64,000 bases of DNA, from positions 868,001 through 932,000 of the forward strand of contig NZ_JBFNXW010000001.1 of assembly GCF_040811775.1 (NCBI RefSeq). Direction: 5' to 3'. Below are positions 17,382 to 27,101 of this stretch, piece after piece (positions within the stretch are counted from its first letter, which is position 1; every line of letters begins with the position of its first letter). A model generated the notes under the pieces. The model did not search any database and was not told the DNA's origin. It saw nothing but the letters and a program-made list of their open reading frames with translations. The translations under genes were made by a program, and so were the position numbers. This DNA is from Balneola sp. MJW-20. Lineage in GTDB: Bacteria > Bacteroidota > Rhodothermia > Balneolales > Balneolaceae.

Positions 17382-18401
17382 TCAGAAATGGATCTGAAGA
17401 CTGATCTTATTTACATCGCTTAGATACTGATACCCGTGATAGGTGTAATTAATACCTAATTGAAGTCTTTCATCGAGTTTGTACCGAACACCGACCCCCG
17501 CATTGAAGGTCTCAATGCGGTCATCCTGACCCATATAGGGTACTCCTCCTCTAATTTGAATTAATTCGTTTAGCAGTCCGATCTCCCCACCCACGCTAAT
17601 ACTCTGAACATTATTGGATGGGCTGTTTCCATCCACGGTAATGGTTGTACGGATATTTTCAGAAACATATGGATCCCAGGCCAGTCCTACCCTGAGCATC
17701 AGAGGTAAATTAAATGCTTCGGTTGCACGCTTGGCATCCGGCTCATAGTTCCCTCCTCCGTTGGGGTCAGGATCAGATGAGATCAGCAGATCATCGCCGT
17801 CCAGCTGAAGTTTAGAACCTGCATTGGTAATACTTACTCCGAGTTTGATTCCATCAAAAGGAGTCTCATAAAGCGTACCAATATCGAATGCGAAGGTTGA
17901 GGCACTGCTGTTAAATATCTTTTCATAGATGAACTTTACACTTCCACCGATGCTGAACTGTGGGATCAGATACTGAGCATAAGAAGCACCTATGGATGCT
18001 GAATAAGCATTAAAGGTTCTTCCGGTCTTGCCCTGAGCTTCTACGGTAGTCTCCTCGAATTCGCCCATGTTCAACGCAACTACATTGAGTCCGGCTACTC
18101 CTTTTCCAGCCGGGATCGCCACTCCAAGAAAAGTGTGATTCAGGTCGAGATACCAGTCAGTATATTCCAGCATGATCTCTTTTCCTTCAATATCAGCCAG
18201 CCCGGCCGGATTATAGATCGCTGCGGAAGCGTCATTAACGGTTGCGGTCATAGCACTCATGGCGGAGGCTCTCGCTCCTACCGGAATCCTCAGGAACTCA
18301 GCAGCACTTGTACCCGCTTTAGAAATACTCTGGCCATAGTGTTCCTGTGTTCCGATCAACACAACAGCTAAAGCCAGTAAAATGATTTTTATATGCTTCA
18401 T
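17382..18401 (-). CDS. PorV/PorQ-family outer-membrane beta-barrel protein
   Basis: 339 aa. Signal peptide about 1-23, then GTSAAEFLRIPVGARASAMSAM and DASAAIYNPAGLA, the N-terminal signature of the PorV/PorQ (UPF0164) barrels related to FadL. The chain continues as alternating barrel strands and ends in the aromatic residue F (SLQIHF), as outer-membrane proteins do. PorV takes part in T9SS, where it shuttles sorting-domain cargo to the attachment complex. Here the gene lies between two genes for probable T9SS cargo (10 bp and 55 bp away), so it may be a dedicated paralogue for them. The general T9SS PorV is presumably elsewhere. Confidence 0.85.
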   Translation of the reverse strand: MKHIKIILLALAVVLIGTQEHYGQSISKAGTSAAEFLRIPVGARASAMSAMTATVNDASAAIYNPAGLADIEGKEIMLEYTDWYLDLNHTFLGVAIPAGKGVAGLNVVALNMGEFEETTVEAQGKTGRTFNAYSASIGASYAQYLIPQFSIGGSVKFIYEKIFNSSASTFAFDIGTLYETPFDGIKLGVSITNAGSKLQLDGDDLLISSDPDPNGGGNYEPDAKRATEAFNLPLMLRVGLAWDPYVSENIRTTITVDGNSPSNNVQSISVGGEIGLLNELIQIRGGVPYMGQDDRIETFNAGVGVRYKLDERLQLGINYTYHGYQYLSDVNKISLQIHF

Positions 18402-18410
18402 GACAATTTC

Positions 18411-21400
18411 TTATTTAATAACTGCAAACTTTCCGATTTTCTCGCCAACACCCTTCGCTTCCACATGGTAGAGATATACTCCATAGGAGATCTCAAGGTT
18501 ATCCTTCGTCAGCATGTTCCAGATATAGGTTCCTCCGTTGGGACCTCCGGTTAAATCACCCGGCTGAATGTCGATCTCTCGGATCAGTACTCCCGATACA
18601 GTGAAGATCCTTAGTCTTGATGGGGATGGCATACCGACAAAGTGCAGTTCTCTGTTATGCTGCCGGTTATTCTGTGTGGTCCTGGGTTCAAAGACATTGG
18701 AAACGATGTATGGATTAGGGATCACCATAATATCATCCAGCGCCTGCTTGGCTGAATCTGCATTTACCTGCGGCAGGTTTTCCGGATCTATACGGAACTG
18801 AAATACATCATTACTAGAGAATGGTTTAGTAGTAAAGATCTTTAGCGTGTCACCATCTGCAGGCTGAGCTGAAGACATGGTAGTACCGGTAAGAACCGGA
18901 TTCAATTCCACTCTGTAGGTAAGGGTATCCTGAACACCACGGAAATTTTCTACAAAGAATATCACATCAGAACACTTGCCCAAAACAAGACCGGGAACGG
19001 CAGATAGTAATCCGGGATCTGGTGGGGTATACCCTTCGGGTTGAGCATTTCCCTGCGGATTACATCTTGCGTTCACGTAATCATTTCGGTTCAGGTCTCC
19101 GAAGGCGTAATCGATCTCCTCGTTCGTATAAGTATTAAATATCTTAAAATTAGTATCAATTGCTGGAAGAACCGCAGTGGATGAACTTGAAACAGGAACC
19201 TCTTTTTCCACTGATCGGCCAAAACCAACATTAGGGCCAATCACGATCTCATAATCTGACACTTTAGGTGCGCCGGTCACCGTAAAACTAAAGCCATGAG
19301 GTGGATTAACTGATTCGTCGTATACCCAACCGGATCTTGATGTATTCAACCTGAACTCTTCAATATTATTCAGGGAAACTGTAAATCCTTCAGTGATCGG
19401 GTTATTCTCACCATTAAATCCGGTTGAACGATCGATCAGGGTATCTGAAGCACCTTCAGTTACATTCAGTAAGGAAAAGTTTTTAGTCTTAAGTGTATCG
19501 GGATTATTACCACCGGAGACCAGCGTATCCTCGAACACTACTTCATATAAAGCATCCGCAATCAGTGCATTAGGATCTATCACATCTACGGTTACTGTAC
19601 CGCCGGGAGATCCCTGCACGATCGTTGCTTCCGGTGTATCCGGGTTAATATATCCTGCCTGTGATCTTGACGGGCGGACTTCAACTACATTCTGCCCAAA
19701 GATAACCGATCCGTCCGGATTCAGACTTAACTGAATGGGAGATTCAGAGGGTGCAATTCCAGCGGAAGTAAGCCCATTATCATAGGCTGTGACGGCGTAA
19801 TAATATTTCCGGCCATTGATTACATCAGAATCCTCAAAGAATCTTTTCAGACCCGAATCATCACCGAGATTAAACTGAACGCCGTTTATCGGAATCGGAT
19901 GCAGGCCGCTGATGCCATCTGCTTTATCAATGATCGCAAGCGGACGGTAGAATTGTGCATTACCACTGGCATCTGTTATCGTAAAAGCATCCTGGAAAGC
20001 AACATCGGTAGCCCTGTAGATCTTATAACCCTGAAAATCATTGCCGTTTCCTGTGATCCTGCTTATATAACGGTCAAAAGACTGTTCTGAACTGGTATCC
20101 CAGTATAAAGTTACTTTACCGTCTCCTGCTACTGCTTTAACTCTTGGGGGAGTCGGGGCAACTGCAAACTGATAATCTGCCTGATAGGCCTGATTAGCCT
20201 GGAAAAGATTTTCGTTGACCTGATTCCGGTCACCGGCGGCTGTCGGACTCTTAGTCTGGGCAGCCGTGATAGCTACTGCAAATCGTTCAGAAGCCCCCTT
20301 ACGCAGCGGAAACAGACCGGACGATACAAAGATATCAGAATCATCCCCTACCTGAATCTCACGATCAAATTCACCGGGAACAAGGTAAGAGCTCCATACA
20401 TCTGCATCCTGATCCACGTTCAGTGCACCTGCATCAAAAATATTCACTCTTGATACCCCGATCAGATCCGTCTCGGATACATCTGTTTTATCAATATTTG
20501 GTTCCCCCGGAAATGGAGTACCAGCTCCAGAAGATGGTTTCCCGTCACCCTGACCTTCCGAGAAAGAATCGGGGTTACCCTGTATACCTACATCATCCAG
20601 TGTAAGGTCCCAGTCCCGGTCATTGTCGAACTGATCATCCCTTCCTTCATCGATCATCGGGGCCGCCGTATGATGATTTTTAAAGCGCCCTTCGTAATAG
20701 TCATTAACCAATGCAGCAAACTCTGTATCATTAGCTACGCGGTCTCTGATCACCGAATTAGGCACCATTAGACCGGGCTTAAGTGTATCACCGGGATTGA
20801 AATAAAGATAGTTGATGTACTGTACAGCGATCGTAACCTCAGTATTATTTACAAAGGTCACCTTTTCAAGATGGTTAGGGATATTTTCATCGATGATCCC
20901 GTCAAAATCATTGTCTATCCCATCGATATGAACACCGAAATTTGGATCACTTTCTGCCAGCAGATCTTCCTGTACTGTAAGGGTACCTCCCGGGTAATCA
21001 ATTCCCTGGTAAGTAAAAGGATTTCCGTCGTAAGTTGTAACTATACGATTTCCTTCTTCGTCAATCAGAACCAGCTTATCTCCTGTCGTAATAGTTCTTT
21101 GATCAAAGTCGGTGGCAGTAAATTCAGGAACAATGGAGTCGACCTGGGCCGCAGAATAAAATCCGCCGTTTGCCTGTCTCAGGTAGAAATAGAGATCTTC
21201 ATTGTCGGGATCGTAAAAAGCAGCATTGGATGGGTTATAGAAATTACTGTCTCCGTCATTGTCGATGCCGTCGGTGGAATTACCGGGTGTTTCAAGGAAC
21301 TGGATTCCCATCTGCCCGATAGGACCTTCAAAGATCTCCGGTGCAGGAGTTCTTTCTACATCCGTCAGGTAGGCAATAGATCGAACATCATCAAATTCGG

Positions 21401-22247
21401 GTACATCACCATTGGATGAACCGGCAATAAGGTCAGCGATCCACACACCAAATGCCACACGGTCGTAGTCATAAGAAGCATCATTGACGACCTCAAAAAT
21501 GTTGAAGTGAGTAGCATTGACCAGTGTCTGTGACCATGCCAGGATCCGGGTGTCCAGAATAAAGCCCAGTCCGCCTCTGGATGGATCAGTTGCATCCGGC
21601 TGATATCTGCCGCTGTTCGCATATCTGGCATAAGTATCATCTCCGGCTCTGTAGTAGAACTCTACATCCGCATTGAACTGATCGCGGCCAAAGAAACCGT
21701 TCCAGGATCCTGCCCAGCCGTCACCGCCCTCCTCGAGCTTATCGGGCCATACATCAGGCCAGGTATTTCCAAGAGGTGAATCCGGTCCCCGGTCAGATCT
21801 GGCGATCTCGTCACTGTCATCACGCACATAGCCAATGATGGGGTTCAAGGACCAGTTCTGTCTACCGTCACGGCTAGTCCGATATGATGACACCGCGGTT
21901 ATAGGAAATGTGTCATCCGGATCATTAGTTGTAGACTGATCAGGTACCGTTGCTCCCATGATTACCGAAATAAAATACATGTACTCTCGTCCGGTATTTC
22001 TGGGATACTCAAATAATAATTCATCCAGACTCTGGCTTCCTCGCCGACCGGCATGTCCGGTATTATGATAGGTTGCCCGGAGAAGGTTTCCATCCATAAT
22101 CGACTTCTTTCTCAGATCGAAGTCAGACCTTTGCTCACTTGGTTGATAGTCATCACCATTATCCTGAGCCATAATACTGAAACTCAGCAGAAATGTGAGT
22201 GATAATAGGGAAATTGATCTCGTAATAAATTTCATACTTATGTTCAT
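18411..22247 (-). CDS. Very large secreted surface protein with Asp-rich Ca-binding-like repeats
   Basis: 1278 aa. Signal peptide about 1-27. There is no recognised enzyme motif. Several DGIDNDGDS-like segments (TDGIDNDGDSNF, HIDGIDNDFDGIIDEN, QFDNDRDWDLTLDD) resemble thrombospondin-3/dockerin-type calcium loops. A fibronectin-III-like domain (VKAVAGDGKVTLYWD, FQGYKIYRA) sits in the middle. The C-terminus (LRIFTVSGVLIREID to GVYLYHVEAKGVGEKIGKFAVIK) has the layout of a type A T9SS domain. It lies directly after the TonB-receptor gene (22247/22248, no gap) and 10 bp before the PorV-like gene, the place SusD would occupy in a Sus locus. A ligand-capture partner of the receptor is my inference. 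Confidence 0.75.
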   Translation of the reverse strand: MNISMKFITRSISLLSLTFLLSFSIMAQDNGDDYQPSEQRSDFDLRKKSIMDGNLLRATYHNTGHAGRRGSQSLDELLFEYPRNTGREYMYFISVIMGATVPDQSTTNDPDDTFPITAVSSYRTSRDGRQNWSLNPIIGYVRDDSDEIARSDRGPDSPLGNTWPDVWPDKLEEGGDGWAGSWNGFFGRDQFNADVEFYYRAGDDTYARYANSGRYQPDATDPSRGGLGFILDTRILAWSQTLVNATHFNIFEVVNDASYDYDRVAFGVWIADLIAGSSNGDVPEFDDVRSIAYLTDVERTPAPEIFEGPIGQMGIQFLETPGNSTDGIDNDGDSNFYNPSNAAFYDPDNEDLYFYLRQANGGFYSAAQVDSIVPEFTATDFDQRTITTGDKLVLIDEEGNRIVTTYDGNPFTYQGIDYPGGTLTVQEDLLAESDPNFGVHIDGIDNDFDGIIDENIPNHLEKVTFVNNTEVTIAVQYINYLYFNPGDTLKPGLMVPNSVIRDRVANDTEFAALVNDYYEGRFKNHHTAAPMIDEGRDDQFDNDRDWDLTLDDVGIQGNPDSFSEGQGDGKPSSGAGTPFPGEPNIDKTDVSETDLIGVSRVNIFDAGALNVDQDADVWSSYLVPGEFDREIQVGDDSDIFVSSGLFPLRKGASERFAVAITAAQTKSPTAAGDRNQVNENLFQANQAYQADYQFAVAPTPPRVKAVAGDGKVTLYWDTSSEQSFDRYISRITGNGNDFQGYKIYRATDVAFQDAFTITDASGNAQFYRPLAIIDKADGISGLHPIPINGVQFNLGDDSGLKRFFEDSDVINGRKYYYAVTAYDNGLTSAGIAPSESPIQLSLNPDGSVIFGQNVVEVRPSRSQAGYINPDTPEATIVQGSPGGTVTVDVIDPNALIADALYEVVFEDTLVSGGNNPDTLKTKNFSLLNVTEGASDTLIDRSTGFNGENNPITEGFTVSLNNIEEFRLNTSRSGWVYDESVNPPHGFSFTVTGAPKVSDYEIVIGPNVGFGRSVEKEVPVSSSSTAVLPAIDTNFKIFNTYTNEEIDYAFGDLNRNDYVNARCNPQGNAQPEGYTPPDPGLLSAVPGLVLGKCSDVIFFVENFRGVQDTLTYRVELNPVLTGTTMSSAQPADGDTLKIFTTKPFSSNDVFQFRIDPENLPQVNADSAKQALDDIMVIPNPYIVSNVFEPRTTQNNRQHNRELHFVGMPSPSRLRIFTVSGVLIREIDIQPGDLTGGPNGGTYIWNMLTKDNLEISYGVYLYHVEAKGVGEKIGKFAVIK

Positions 22248-25190
22248 TTAAAATGATAACTGTACGCCAAACTGAACACGGCGGGGTTCATCATAGAATG
22301 TTGGATTGGCATAAAAGCCATCTTGAGCATTAGGTGCGATATTCACCGGTAGCGGCAGTTCTGCTTGTCCGGAGTCATTGTAAACACTGTTCACATTTCT
22401 CAGGTCAAGGAGATTAAAAATATTCAGAAAGACCTGTACCTGGGATCCTGCTACTTCAAAGTTCTTGTATGCATTGAAGTCCATAGTAAAACGGGCTGGT
22501 AAACGTGCGGTATTTCTAAGGTCGCGATTTGTAGCAACAAGACCTGTATTTACACCCGGAATATTAAATGCCGGAGTGTATGGAGTCCCGGAATAAAATC
22601 GTCCTACCACATTTGCACCCCACGTATTACCGCTGTAAAACAAAGATCCGTTAACGATATGACGACGATCCCAGTCTAGTGGCTGTACCAGTTTGGTAAG
22701 CGATGATGTGGTAGAATCTATTTCAGAACCGGAATTGATAATGTTGAAGAATTCCGCACTCGGATCTGAGTTACTTCCCTCTACAGCCCCAAAGGTATAA
22801 TCGATACCAAAGTTTATGCGCTGAGATACATACTGATTGAGTGCAAAAGTGAAACCTGCAGATCGAGAATAGTCCCGGTTAAAGTAGATTCCGTAGTTAA
22901 TACTGGGGTTTCCGGTAGTCTGCGGGCGACTGGATACATAATCCCGGGTATCTTTATAGTAGCCTGTTACTTCAATAGCAGTACCACTGAAGATCTCCTG
23001 CTTGAATCCCAGCTCATATTGTATGGATCGTTCAGGCTCCAGATCGGGATTCCCAAAGATCTGCCCTTCATTACCGGTACCCTGTGTAAGCAGGATCCGG
23101 CTGTTAGTATAAAGGAAGTTATACGACGGGATCTGGAAGAAATATCCATAAGAAAAGTAGATCACACCGTTATCGTTGATAGGGAAGGCAATACCCAGCC
23201 TGGGACTTAACTGATACTTCGGGCTGGCATCTTTGAACCAGTATTCCTGACGGTCTGCCAGAGTAACCTCGGGTTCTCCCGGATCACGCTGACCGTTTCC
23301 ATTGGTATCGGTATAGCGGTTTTCCGGCTTGGTTGGAAAGAATATATCAGGATCCTCCGGATCTGAAGGAACTCGTGCATTCGGGTCAAAGTAGTCAAAG
23401 CGCACTCCCACGTTAATGATCATGCTCTCATATTCGATCTTATCCTGTATGTAACCAGAGAAGTTGATCGGATTTTCACTGAACTTGGAACGGCCGGGTG
23501 TATTTACCTGAGGGATACCCAGCTCCACAAATTGCCTGAACTCTTCAGGGGTGCCTTCCGGTATCGTAATATTAGCGGAAGCATCCAGCGGACTCAGATT
23601 AATGTTGTCAAATTTGACTATGTCTGACTGAACATTAATACCGGCCTTTATGAAATTAAAATCGTTGACTTGACTGGAGATCTCGGCTTTACCGATCCAT
23701 GTTTCAGTAGATCTGAAAAATCTATTGTTGTTTGTTCCGTAATATCGAAACTCTCCATTACCCGGTACACCAAGATCGAATCGTCCTATATTTTCATAAT
23801 TGAAGTACCTTGGATCCCATGCATCCTCATATAAATAACTCTTGAAACCATTGTAGCGGTTTGCAAAATTCAGGGTAATAAAAGTTTTGTTCGATGGAGT
23901 AATCGTCGTTTTAAAATTCAGTGCATAATTCTGAGAATAACCGGTCGGTCGCCCTCCGGGTACCAGTCTTCCGGTATGATCATAGCCCTGACTGATCTCC
24001 TCACCATAATTTCCGATAAGATTGAATTTCAAAGCATTGGATACACGGAACTGAAGGTTTGCCTGAGCACCCAGACTTTCAAAATTATTCATGTTTACCA
24101 GGGAACTGTCTCTGGTACCATCATCTCTGAGGATCAGCTGCTGATTTCCTCCTATCACTGTGGTGTCTAAAGAATACCAAGGCCGGCTGAGGTCCACCCT
24201 TTCATTATAGAGTGTACGGTAGGTATTGAGGTCCGTTCCTAAAGCCAGTGTATCTCTGTAAGCTCCATGTGGAGAAAATGCATTATAGCCGGTGAGCCAT
24301 CCTTCGTTTTCAAATCTTCGGATATTCGTAAAAAAGGTAAGTTTGTCTTTAATGATAGGACCTGAGACTGATGCCTGAATATTCATCTGGCGGAATGGAT
24401 CAACATTTGACACATTACTTCCCACTCCGGGATAAAGACTGCTCTTGTTGGATGCCAGGTACCCGCCTCCCCATGTTCTTACTGATCCTTCAAACTCATT
24501 GCCACCGGCTTTGGTCACAACATTGATAATACCGGACATTGCCTGCCCGTATTCAGCGTTAAAAGACCCTGAAATTACCTGTAATTCCTGAATGGCAGCA
24601 TTTTCAAGTCTTATACCCTGACTGCGGTCATAATCATCGGTAACACGGATACCATCAACTACATATGAAACCTCTGAGGCACGACCACCCCGAATGTGAA
24701 TTGCACCGTTGTTTCCGACGTTTACACCCGCCTGTAACTGAACAACCTGAGAAACTTCCTGAACAGGCAGTTTCTCGATCTCAGCACTGCTGACTCTGGA
24801 TTCAGAGCTGGTCACATCCTTTAATACCGCCTTACGCTCGGCTGTCACTACAACTTCTTCTCCTTCAAATACTTCGGGACTAAGCTCAAAATCCTGTTCG
24901 GTGGTGAGGTCGGTACGAACGATCACCTCCTGCAGGATAACGGTTGCATACCCGATATATCGGGCTTCAAGAGTGTAAGTACCCGGCGCAACGTTCAGCA
25001 TCAGGTAATTACCATCCAGGTCCGTAATAGCTCCCTTGGTAGTTCCTTTGATCCCTACTGTGGCTCCGATAATGGGTTCTTTTGTTTCTGCGTCGATGAC
25101 CTTACCCGTGATTTTTCCGGATTGTGCATAGCTCATACCAGGCAGCAGGATCGCGAATAAGAATAATGTGATTAGATGCTTAATTTTCAT
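22248..25190 (-). CDS. TonB-dependent outer-membrane receptor
   Basis: 980 aa. Signal peptide about 1-22; a carboxypeptidase-regulatory-like beta-sandwich (about 25-105, GKITGKVIDAETKEPIIGAT); a plug domain (about 120-230, GGRASEVSYVVDGIRVTDDY, FNAEYGQAMSGIINVVTKAG); then a 22-strand-type barrel that ends in QFGVQLSF with a terminal Phe. It imports a large ligand across the outer membrane, powered by TonB-ExbBD. It is not clearly a SusC protein and no SusD follows. Position in a series preceded by a LacI-type operator suggests an oligosaccharide ligand, but that rests on context. The ATG is 9 bp after the lipoprotein gene's stop. Confidence 0.92.
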   Translation of the reverse strand: MKIKHLITLFLFAILLPGMSYAQSGKITGKVIDAETKEPIIGATVGIKGTTKGAITDLDGNYLMLNVAPGTYTLEARYIGYATVILQEVIVRTDLTTEQDFELSPEVFEGEEVVVTAERKAVLKDVTSSESRVSSAEIEKLPVQEVSQVVQLQAGVNVGNNGAIHIRGGRASEVSYVVDGIRVTDDYDRSQGIRLENAAIQELQVISGSFNAEYGQAMSGIINVVTKAGGNEFEGSVRTWGGGYLASNKSSLYPGVGSNVSNVDPFRQMNIQASVSGPIIKDKLTFFTNIRRFENEGWLTGYNAFSPHGAYRDTLALGTDLNTYRTLYNERVDLSRPWYSLDTTVIGGNQQLILRDDGTRDSSLVNMNNFESLGAQANLQFRVSNALKFNLIGNYGEEISQGYDHTGRLVPGGRPTGYSQNYALNFKTTITPSNKTFITLNFANRYNGFKSYLYEDAWDPRYFNYENIGRFDLGVPGNGEFRYYGTNNNRFFRSTETWIGKAEISSQVNDFNFIKAGINVQSDIVKFDNINLSPLDASANITIPEGTPEEFRQFVELGIPQVNTPGRSKFSENPINFSGYIQDKIEYESMIINVGVRFDYFDPNARVPSDPEDPDIFFPTKPENRYTDTNGNGQRDPGEPEVTLADRQEYWFKDASPKYQLSPRLGIAFPINDNGVIYFSYGYFFQIPSYNFLYTNSRILLTQGTGNEGQIFGNPDLEPERSIQYELGFKQEIFSGTAIEVTGYYKDTRDYVSSRPQTTGNPSINYGIYFNRDYSRSAGFTFALNQYVSQRINFGIDYTFGAVEGSNSDPSAEFFNIINSGSEIDSTTSSLTKLVQPLDWDRRHIVNGSLFYSGNTWGANVVGRFYSGTPYTPAFNIPGVNTGLVATNRDLRNTARLPARFTMDFNAYKNFEVAGSQVQVFLNIFNLLDLRNVNSVYNDSGQAELPLPVNIAPNAQDGFYANPTFYDEPRRVQFGVQLSF

Positions 25191-25199
25191 AAACCATTA

Positions 25200-26891
25200 T
25201 CAGATTTGAATGGTTAATTCTCTGAGTTTTTGTTCGTCCACTACTGCATTGTGCTTCTGCTTAACCTCTTCCAGCGTTTTCCGTAGCTCCCTTTCTAGTT
25301 CTTCCTCAATAAGGGTTTCGCGGACCAGAGATCTGGCTTCACCGAAGCGCAGCAGTTTCGACTCTTTTCTACCAAGTACTTTGTATATGTGATATTCTCC
25401 GCTTTGATAGAAAAGCGGATCGGATACTTCACCTGTCTCAAGGATAGATAGCTTTGGACTTAATAGTCCATAATCTTGTACATAAGCATAACCAAGTTCT
25501 CCATTGGTCAGCCTTTCTTCATTCTTGATCGTATATTCATCGACCAATGCTCCAAAATCTGAACCGTTCATAAGCATTTGATGAATTTTTCCAGCAGTTT
25601 CTTCATCTCCCACCACGATCCTCGATAGGTTCATTTCCAGTGGCTTTACAAAGCGGTCAGTATTCTTTGAATAGTAATCGAGCAGATCCTCATCGCTGAT
25701 CTCGATGGATCTTCTTATTCGCTCTATACTTTGCTCCGCCAGGTAGGTGTAGAAACTCTGATCGATCGATGCCTGAACCTCACCATCATTATTAAGTCCC
25801 TGTTTTTCAGCTATTTCTACCATATAGTTTCGGTAAGCAATTCCCCGGATCAGGTTAATGAGTGCAGCTTCATCTGAAATTCGGTTCAGATTGCCAAGCG
25901 GTGTCAGATAGGCTTCATCTGCAAATTCTGATACGTTCAGATCATACCCGTCTTTACTGACCAGTATTTCATCAGATTCCAGTGATGAAAAGAATTCAGG
26001 ATCCAGTGATGAAAATGCTGAATAACCGGCATCCACTTTTTCAGAAAGGGATCGGACAGCAGTCTCATTGATCTTAAGTGATTCAATAAAAGAGAACATG
26101 TGCTCCCGTTTGGCCAGTTCTTTTTTCATTTTATCTGCAAAATAGGCCATGCGGTCTTTTACGGAGGCATATTCAGTTTCTGTCGCAATTGGCTTAGAAG
26201 TCTTCTGAGTAACCTTTATGATACTGTAGCCCTGTGCCGTCCGGACCGGTTCCGAAATCTCACCTTCTTCCATGGCAAATGCCATTTTTTCAAATGCTGG
26301 GTCTGTTTCATCCATCCTTATGATGCCAAGATCCCCACCCGTATTGGCAAGTCGGGGATTACGGAAAATATCAGCAGCCAGTTGATCAAAAGAAACTCCG
26401 TCCTGCAAAAGCTGGTATAGGGAATCTGCTGTCCACTGATCAGGGGCATATAGGTGAGAGGCCCTTATTTGGGTATTGTACCTGCCAAATGCTTCACGCA
26501 TGTCATTTTCCGTGATCATTGCGTTCTTATTCAGCCAGGCATCCATATATTCTTCGGTGAGAACTCTGCGATAGATCATGTCCTTCCTGCGCTTGCCTTC
26601 CGGTCCATCTGCCATTCCCAGATCTTTCGCATAAGTGGCCAGGACAAGTGTATTAAACTCTGAATTCAGTACCGAAGATTTTACTTCGAATGAGGGTTCC
26701 AGAACCTGACCTGAGCGATAATAATATCTTTTAAATGCGGAAACGAAATGAGCTTCCGTAACAGAAAGTTCGTCAATGCTTGCAAGAACATCCCCTTTGT
26801 GCGTCTCATCACAGGCTGTTAACCCTAATCCCATCCCCAGGATCAGAGCTGCCATGAATCCCATTCCCCTTTTGGTCCAAATATGAAGCAT
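25200..26891 (-). CDS. Parvulin-type peptidyl-prolyl isomerase lipoprotein
   Basis: 563 aa with a lipoprotein signal (lipobox GLTAC, Cys27 from the first Met; Met11 would also work). A SurA/PrsA-like helical N-domain is followed by a parvulin domain: TQIRASHLYAPD, NTGGDLGIIRMDETDPAFEK, GEISEPVRTAQGYSIIKV (about 135-250). A second, weaker parvulin-like domain follows at about 415-510 (LSRIVVGDEETAGKIHQ, NGELGYAYVQD, GEVSDPLFYQSGEYHIYKV). It should help fold exported proteins in the periplasm. As the first gene of the series it may serve the large receptor and secreted proteins encoded behind it. Its promoter carries the LacI-type operator. Confidence 0.88.
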   Translation of the reverse strand: MLHIWTKRGMGFMAALILGMGLGLTACDETHKGDVLASIDELSVTEAHFVSAFKRYYYRSGQVLEPSFEVKSSVLNSEFNTLVLATYAKDLGMADGPEGKRRKDMIYRRVLTEEYMDAWLNKNAMITENDMREAFGRYNTQIRASHLYAPDQWTADSLYQLLQDGVSFDQLAADIFRNPRLANTGGDLGIIRMDETDPAFEKMAFAMEEGEISEPVRTAQGYSIIKVTQKTSKPIATETEYASVKDRMAYFADKMKKELAKREHMFSFIESLKINETAVRSLSEKVDAGYSAFSSLDPEFFSSLESDEILVSKDGYDLNVSEFADEAYLTPLGNLNRISDEAALINLIRGIAYRNYMVEIAEKQGLNNDGEVQASIDQSFYTYLAEQSIERIRRSIEISDEDLLDYYSKNTDRFVKPLEMNLSRIVVGDEETAGKIHQMLMNGSDFGALVDEYTIKNEERLTNGELGYAYVQDYGLLSPKLSILETGEVSDPLFYQSGEYHIYKVLGRKESKLLRFGEARSLVRETLIEEELERELRKTLEEVKQKHNAVVDEQKLRELTIQI

Positions 26892-26916
26892 ACAGCAGCT
26901 TGTTTCTTAATTGTAA

Positions 26917-26948
26917 CCAATTTAATGAAAGCGCTTACATTATTTCAA
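26917..26948 (-). promoter_or_regulatory. Putative Bacteroidota-type promoter of the TonB-receptor series
   Basis: Reading the minus strand, TTG (26948-26946) is followed after 21 nt by TAAATTGG (26924-26917), close to the Bacteroidota housekeeping pattern TTTG-N19..21-TAnnTTTG. The first gene's ATG at 26891 lies about 25 bp further on. The LacI-type operator fills the spacer between the two elements. The elements are only approximate matches, so the exact start of transcription is uncertain. Confidence 0.45.
26926..26939. promoter_or_regulatory. LacI-family operator TGAAAGCGCTTACA
   Basis: A 14-bp near-perfect palindrome that matches the classic LacI/CcpA-type operator pattern TGnAAnCGnTTnCA at every fixed position. 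It sits 35 bp upstream of the parvulin lipoprotein gene, within the putative promoter spacer, a repressor-type position. The only LacI-family gene in the window is at 13636-14625, so it is the best candidate to bind here. The match is seen directly; binding is inferred. Confidence 0.7.
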
Positions 26949-27101
26949 GACCTTTTTTAAATAAATACAGAGTTCTTTCAGGAACGGGAAATGCGTTTTT
27001 TCAGCTTAGATTAGAGACCTTATAAGCTGTTTATTTATAACGGTATATGCTTTTTACAATGATTATGAAAAAGCCACCTGAATCGGGCAAAGAATACCTC
27101 A

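Noticed and set aside
20871-21419. A 182-codon open frame opposite the 1278-aa secreted protein
   Set aside because: Antisense to a gene with signal peptide, repeats and T9SS-like tail; no start signal or neighbour supports it.
22248-25190. Calling the receptor SusC
   Set aside because: No SusD gene follows and the SusC-specific features are not clear; a general TonB-dependent receptor is all the sequence supports.
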